Source of the DNA: Caballeronia sordidicola
Lineage (GTDB): Bacteria > Pseudomonadota > Gammaproteobacteria > Burkholderiales > Burkholderiaceae
DNA length: 64,000 nt
Assembly (NCBI RefSeq): GCF_000729995.1
Contig: NZ_JNFG01000214.1
Span: 62,001-126,000 of the forward strand
Direction of reading: 5' to 3'
The notes beneath the pieces were generated by a model. That model was not told where the DNA came from, made no database searches, and saw nothing but the letters and a program-made list of their open reading frames with translations. The first letter of the stretch is position 1, and every line of letters starts with the position of its first letter. Positions 61,014 through 64,000 of this stretch are shown here, one piece after another. The position numbers and the translations under genes were made by a program.

Positions 61014-61856
61014 TCAATACGAGTGGAACCCAGTGCCAGTCTTTCGGCCGAGCCGTCCGGCGTCCACCATTTCTCTCAGTAGCGGTGCGGGACGATACTT
61101 CGAGTCGTTGAAGTCACGATAGAGCACCTCCATGATGGCGAGTGTCGTGTCCAGCCCGATGAGGTCAGCGAGCGCCAGCGGACCGACAGGATGATTTGCG
61201 CCGAGCTGCATGCCCGCATCAATCTCCGGCGCACTAGCCAGCCCTTCCTGCAATACGAAGATCGCCTCGTTGATCATGGGTATCAAGATACGATTCACCG
61301 CAAATCCGGGTGAATTCTTCACGCTGATCGGCGTCTTGCCAACGCGTGTTGCCAGTGCCATCGTTGCCTCGTAAGTTGCATCGGTCGTCTCGATGCCACG
61401 AATGATCTCCACGAGTGACATCACTGGGACCGGATTGAAAAAATGCATTCCAATAAAGCGGCCCGGGTTTGACATTTTTGTCGCCAAAGCCGTGATAGAT
61501 ACGGACGACGTATTCGAAGCTATCAACGCTCCCGCTTTGACCACCTTGTCTAATTCGCGAATGATTCGCTCTTTTATCTCGACGTCTTCAGTAGCCGCTT
61601 CGATCACCATATCGCACGCCACGAAGTCATCGAACGTTATGCTTCCCCAGAGATGAGCCGATGCGGATTTAGCATCGGTCGAGCTGATTTTCCCCTTACT
61701 CACCTGGCGCTCAATGCCTGCGTGAACTTTCTCAAGACCACGTTCCAGCGAATTCGCCGAGACGTCGCTGAGGATCACGTCCAGGCCTGATGCTACGCAC
61801 ACCTCAGCGATGCCACAGCCCATTTGGCCCGCGCCTACGATTCCAACAGTTTGCAT
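61014..61856 (-). CDS. hbd: 3-hydroxybutyryl/3-hydroxyacyl-CoA dehydrogenase, 280 aa
   Basis: NAD-dependent enzyme oxidising 3-hydroxyacyl-CoA to 3-ketoacyl-CoA. Rossmann motif 'VGIVGAGQMGCGIAEVC' at the start, 'VIEAATEDVEIKE' with catalytic-site Glu, 'NTSSVSI', and the catalytic His in 'GMHFFNPVPVM'. The C-terminal dimerisation domain has 'NSPGFAVNRIL' and 'GANHPVGPLALADLIGLD'. Length is that of stand-alone HBD/PaaH enzymes. It begins 13 bases after ETF-QO ends, so the two are co-expressed. The paaH (phenylacetate) alternative cannot be excluded; no other paa gene is near. Confidence 0.93.
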   Translation of the reverse strand: MQTVGIVGAGQMGCGIAEVCVASGLDVILSDVSANSLERGLEKVHAGIERQVSKGKISSTDAKSASAHLWGSITFDDFVACDMVIEAATEDVEIKERIIRELDKVVKAGALIASNTSSVSITALATKMSNPGRFIGMHFFNPVPVMSLVEIIRGIETTDATYEATMALATRVGKTPISVKNSPGFAVNRILIPMINEAIFVLQEGLASAPEIDAGMQLGANHPVGPLALADLIGLDTTLAIMEVLYRDFNDSKYRPAPLLREMVDAGRLGRKTGTGFHSY

Positions 61857-61868
61857 TTCATATCACCA

Positions 61869-63533
61869 TTACATGTTTGGATAGTTTGGACCACCACCGC
61901 CTTCGGGCGTGATCCAGACGATGTTCTGCGCTGGATCCTTGATATCGCACGTCTTGCAGTGCACGCAGTTCTGCGCATTGATCACAAGGCGCTCGTTGCC
62001 GTCGTCGTTCTCTACGAATTCGTACACTGCGGCCGGGCAATAACGCGACTCCGGGCCCGCATACGTCTGCCAGTTCACCTTCACCGGCACCGACGGATCT
62101 TTCAGCGTCAAATGCAGCGGCTGATTTTCCTCGTGATTTGTATTCGAGATGAACACCGATGAAAGACGATCGAATGTCAGCTTCCCGTCCGGCTTCGGAT
62201 ACACAATCGGCTTACACTGTGAAGCCGGTTTCAGCATCTCGTGGTCCCAGTGCTTGTGATGCAACGTCCACGGCACATTGCCACCCAGCAGCTTCTGCTC
62301 GATACCGACCATCAGCGTGCCCAGGTATAGGCCCCTGCCCATCCACTGCTTGAAGTTGCGCGCACGATGCAATTCCGTGTGCAGCCATGACGCCTTGAAC
62401 GATGCCGGATACGCGCTCAGTTCGTCAGCCTGACGTCCAGCCTGCACAGCGTCGAATGTCGCGTTAGCAGCCAGCATGCCGGTCTTGATTGCCGCATGAC
62501 TGCCTTTGATACGCGATGCGTTTAGGAAGCCCGCCTCGTCGCCCACCAGCGCGCCACCCGGGAACACCAGCTTGGGCAGCGACAGCAGGCCGCCCGCGGT
62601 GATCGCCCGCGCGCCGTACGAGACCCGCTTGCCGCCTTCCAGTACCGCGCGGATCGCGGGATGCGTCTTGTAGCGCTGGAATTCCTCGAATGGTGACAGA
62701 TAGGGGTTCGTATAGCCGAGGCCGACCACGAAGCCCACCACCACCTGGTTATTTTCCATGTGATATAGGAACGAGCCACCGTACGTGTCGTTCTCCAGCG
62801 GCCAACCGGCCGTGTGCATCACTAGACCCGGCTTGTGCTTGGACGGATCGATTTCCCACAATTCCTTGAGGCCGATACCGTAGACCTGCGGATCGACGCC
62901 TTCGCGCAGCTTGAACTTGTCGGTCAGTTGACGGCCCAGGTGCCCACGCGTGCCTTCGCAGAAGAGCGTGTACTTCGCGTGCAGTTCCATGCCGAGCTGG
63001 AAGTGCTCGGTAGGTTCGCCATCCTTGCCGACGCCCAGGTTGCCGGTGGCAACCCCTTTTACCGAGCCGTCGTCGTGATAGAGAACTTCTGCGGCCGGAA
63101 AACCGGGGAAAATCTCGACGCCCAGTGCTTCCGCCTGCTTACCGAGCCAACGCGTGAGATTGGCAAGGCTGATCACATAGTTACCGTGATTCTTGAAGTT
63201 ATCGGGCAGCGCCCAGTTCGGCACAGCCTTGGCGCCCGTTTCCGATAGAAACAGGAACCGATCCTCCCTAACCTCGACATCTAGGGGCGCGCCTTGTTCT
63301 TTCCAGTCGGCAATGAGTTCATTGAGCGCACGCGGGTCCATCACGGCGCCCGACAGAATATGCGCTCCTATTTCCGCTCCCTTTTCGAGCACACAGACGC
63401 CTATCTCGACGCCTTTTTGCTCTGCGCGCTGCTTAAGGCGAATCGCAGCCGACAGGCCCGCAGGGCCACCGCCGACGATCACCACGTCGTACTCCATCGA
63501 CTCACGCGAGCCGCTATGACCGGTATTGTTCAT
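61869..63533 (-). CDS. etfD: Electron transfer flavoprotein-ubiquinone oxidoreductase, 554 aa
   Basis: Membrane-associated FAD and [4Fe-4S] enzyme passing electrons from ETF to ubiquinone. The N-terminal FAD fold is 'MEYDVVIVGGGPAGLSAAI', with 'GAHILSGAVMDPRALNEL'. The cluster-binding Cys lie near the C-terminus: 'YCPAAVYE' and 'NCVHCKTCDIKDP' (four Cys), with 'TPEGGGGPNYPNM' at the end. The start at 63533 is used; a TTG at 63548 and an ATG at 63497 are alternatives. Co-located with etfAB downstream and HBD, it completes the electron path for acyl-CoA oxidation. Usually called etfD/etf-QO. Normal length. Confidence 0.93.
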   Translation of the reverse strand: MNNTGHSGSRESMEYDVVIVGGGPAGLSAAIRLKQRAEQKGVEIGVCVLEKGAEIGAHILSGAVMDPRALNELIADWKEQGAPLDVEVREDRFLFLSETGAKAVPNWALPDNFKNHGNYVISLANLTRWLGKQAEALGVEIFPGFPAAEVLYHDDGSVKGVATGNLGVGKDGEPTEHFQLGMELHAKYTLFCEGTRGHLGRQLTDKFKLREGVDPQVYGIGLKELWEIDPSKHKPGLVMHTAGWPLENDTYGGSFLYHMENNQVVVGFVVGLGYTNPYLSPFEEFQRYKTHPAIRAVLEGGKRVSYGARAITAGGLLSLPKLVFPGGALVGDEAGFLNASRIKGSHAAIKTGMLAANATFDAVQAGRQADELSAYPASFKASWLHTELHRARNFKQWMGRGLYLGTLMVGIEQKLLGGNVPWTLHHKHWDHEMLKPASQCKPIVYPKPDGKLTFDRLSSVFISNTNHEENQPLHLTLKDPSVPVKVNWQTYAGPESRYCPAAVYEFVENDDGNERLVINAQNCVHCKTCDIKDPAQNIVWITPEGGGGPNYPNM

Positions 63534-63680
63534 ACGGACGTATTCCAAGATTCAGTCAACTACAAAAAGCGCCGCCGGGAGAAAGTGTGTCGCCTGCGTT
63601 ACCTCCGGACCTCAGCATCCCGATGCCAGTCAATGCACATGTCCCCTTCAGCAGTGACACCCGAGTGGCCGCACGCTCCG

Positions 63681-63998
63681 TCAAACAATGCTCCCTCTAC
63701 GAAGCTGTTCGACGTCCGCGTCGCTGAGAGCGAGCCATGAACTCAGGACCTCGCGTGTATGCTGTCCGAGCGTCGGCGGTGCTTGGCGATAACTGACGGG
63801 CGACTCGGACATATGGATTGGGTTCGCGACAAGCGGTACAACTTTCGAGAGCGGATGATCCATCTCAATGCGCATCTCTCGCGACTGCACATGTGGATCG
63901 GAAAATACCTTATCCAGGCTATTGATCGGACCACATGGCACCCCGACGGTCTCCATGATAGAGATCCATTCGTTGGTATGACGACGCTTCGTGACGAC
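63681..63998 (-). CDS. CaiB/BaiF-type CoA transferase, C-terminal part (5' end outside window)
   Basis: The frame stays open to the right edge of the window, so the gene begins outside. The visible 106 residues carry the family's closing motifs: 'KRRHTNEWISIMETVGVPCGPINSL', 'VFSDPHVQSREMRIEMDHP' and the end 'LGQHTREVLSSWLALSDADVEQL'. These enzymes (family III) move CoA between organic acids, for example in carnitine, oxalate or aromatic acid metabolism. The ETF-QO gene follows about 150 bases downstream on the same strand. Catalytic Asp lies in the missing part. Confidence 0.9.
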   Translation of the reverse strand, partial: VVTKRRHTNEWISIMETVGVPCGPINSLDKVFSDPHVQSREMRIEMDHPLSKVVPLVANPIHMSESPVSYRQAPPTLGQHTREVLSSWLALSDADVEQLRRGSIV

Positions 63999-64000
63999 CC

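Noticed and set aside
1..64000. CRISPR arrays, tRNA or rRNA genes
   Set aside because: No regularly spaced repeats, cloverleaf-like or rRNA-like sequence was seen on either strand; a dedicated scan was not possible.

Overview
The window is high-GC beta-proteobacterial DNA, most likely from the Burkholderia/Paraburkholderia/Caballeronia group. The evidence is a conserved etfB-etfA block with ETF-ubiquinone oxidoreductase, a dnaE2 remnant, a small exported Lys/Ala/Gln-rich protein of a Burkholderia type, and an IS6-type insertion sequence. About 53 to 64 kb looks like ordinary chromosome. Most of 1 to 52.6 kb looks like accessory DNA: mosaic, with transposon debris, decayed genes and a dense set of probable defence or conflict genes.

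Left part (1-12.8 kb): the end of an HNH endonuclease gene; a small run of overlapping genes (Cys-rich protein plus two small proteins) upstream of a large propeller/ASH/von Willebrand A protein; a lipoprotein with a MACPF-like (perforin-type) motif followed by a small partner; and a truncated, frameshifted dnaE2 pseudogene.

Central island (about 12.9-49.9 kb): bounded by two tyrosine recombinase genes, each next to TnpT/KfrA-like coding sequence. The right copy is an intact divergent tnpT-tnpS-like pair with a resolution-site-like inverted repeat between the genes; the left copy keeps only a TnpT fragment. The two homologous TnpT stretches are direct repeats about 33.5 kb apart. Between them lie, in order: a PD-(D/E)XK protein; an OLD-nuclease/UvrD-helicase pair (Gabija-like); a DUF4917/SIR2-like protein; a three-gene SMC-ATPase/helper/PD-(D/E)XK operon (Lamassu or ABC-three-component type); and an 18-kb block of STAND ATPases, trypsin-like proteases, a PAS/GAF sensor with a degenerate kinase core, a receiver-CHAT protein, a lipase-CHAT fusion and a CHAT-NTPase-TPR protein.

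The 27.4-38.6 kb part is the most interesting. Two trypsin-like proteases and a STAND ATPase form one operon, with overlapping or abutting genes. It is divergent from an operon that couples a multi-domain sensor to a caspase-like (CHAT) protease through a receiver-like domain. A reasonable inference is a proteolytic cascade for abortive defence: sensor to receiver-CHAT, adaptor-bearing (EAD-like) trypsin, and STAND ATPase. The neighbouring lipase-CHAT and CHAT-STAND proteins could be further effectors or a second module.

Right part: AEC-family transporter, a doubly inactivated IS6-family insertion, a coiled-coil/membrane protein pair, cytochrome b561, a small exported protein, a fumarylacetoacetate-hydrolase-family enzyme, an MFS transporter and a divergent LacI regulator with two palindromic operator-like sites between them. 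Then come etfA, etfB, a 3-hydroxyacyl-CoA dehydrogenase, ETF-QO and the end of a CaiB-type CoA transferase, together a fatty or organic acid oxidation cluster. No tRNA, rRNA or CRISPR array was seen. All family assignments come from reading motifs; no search was run.
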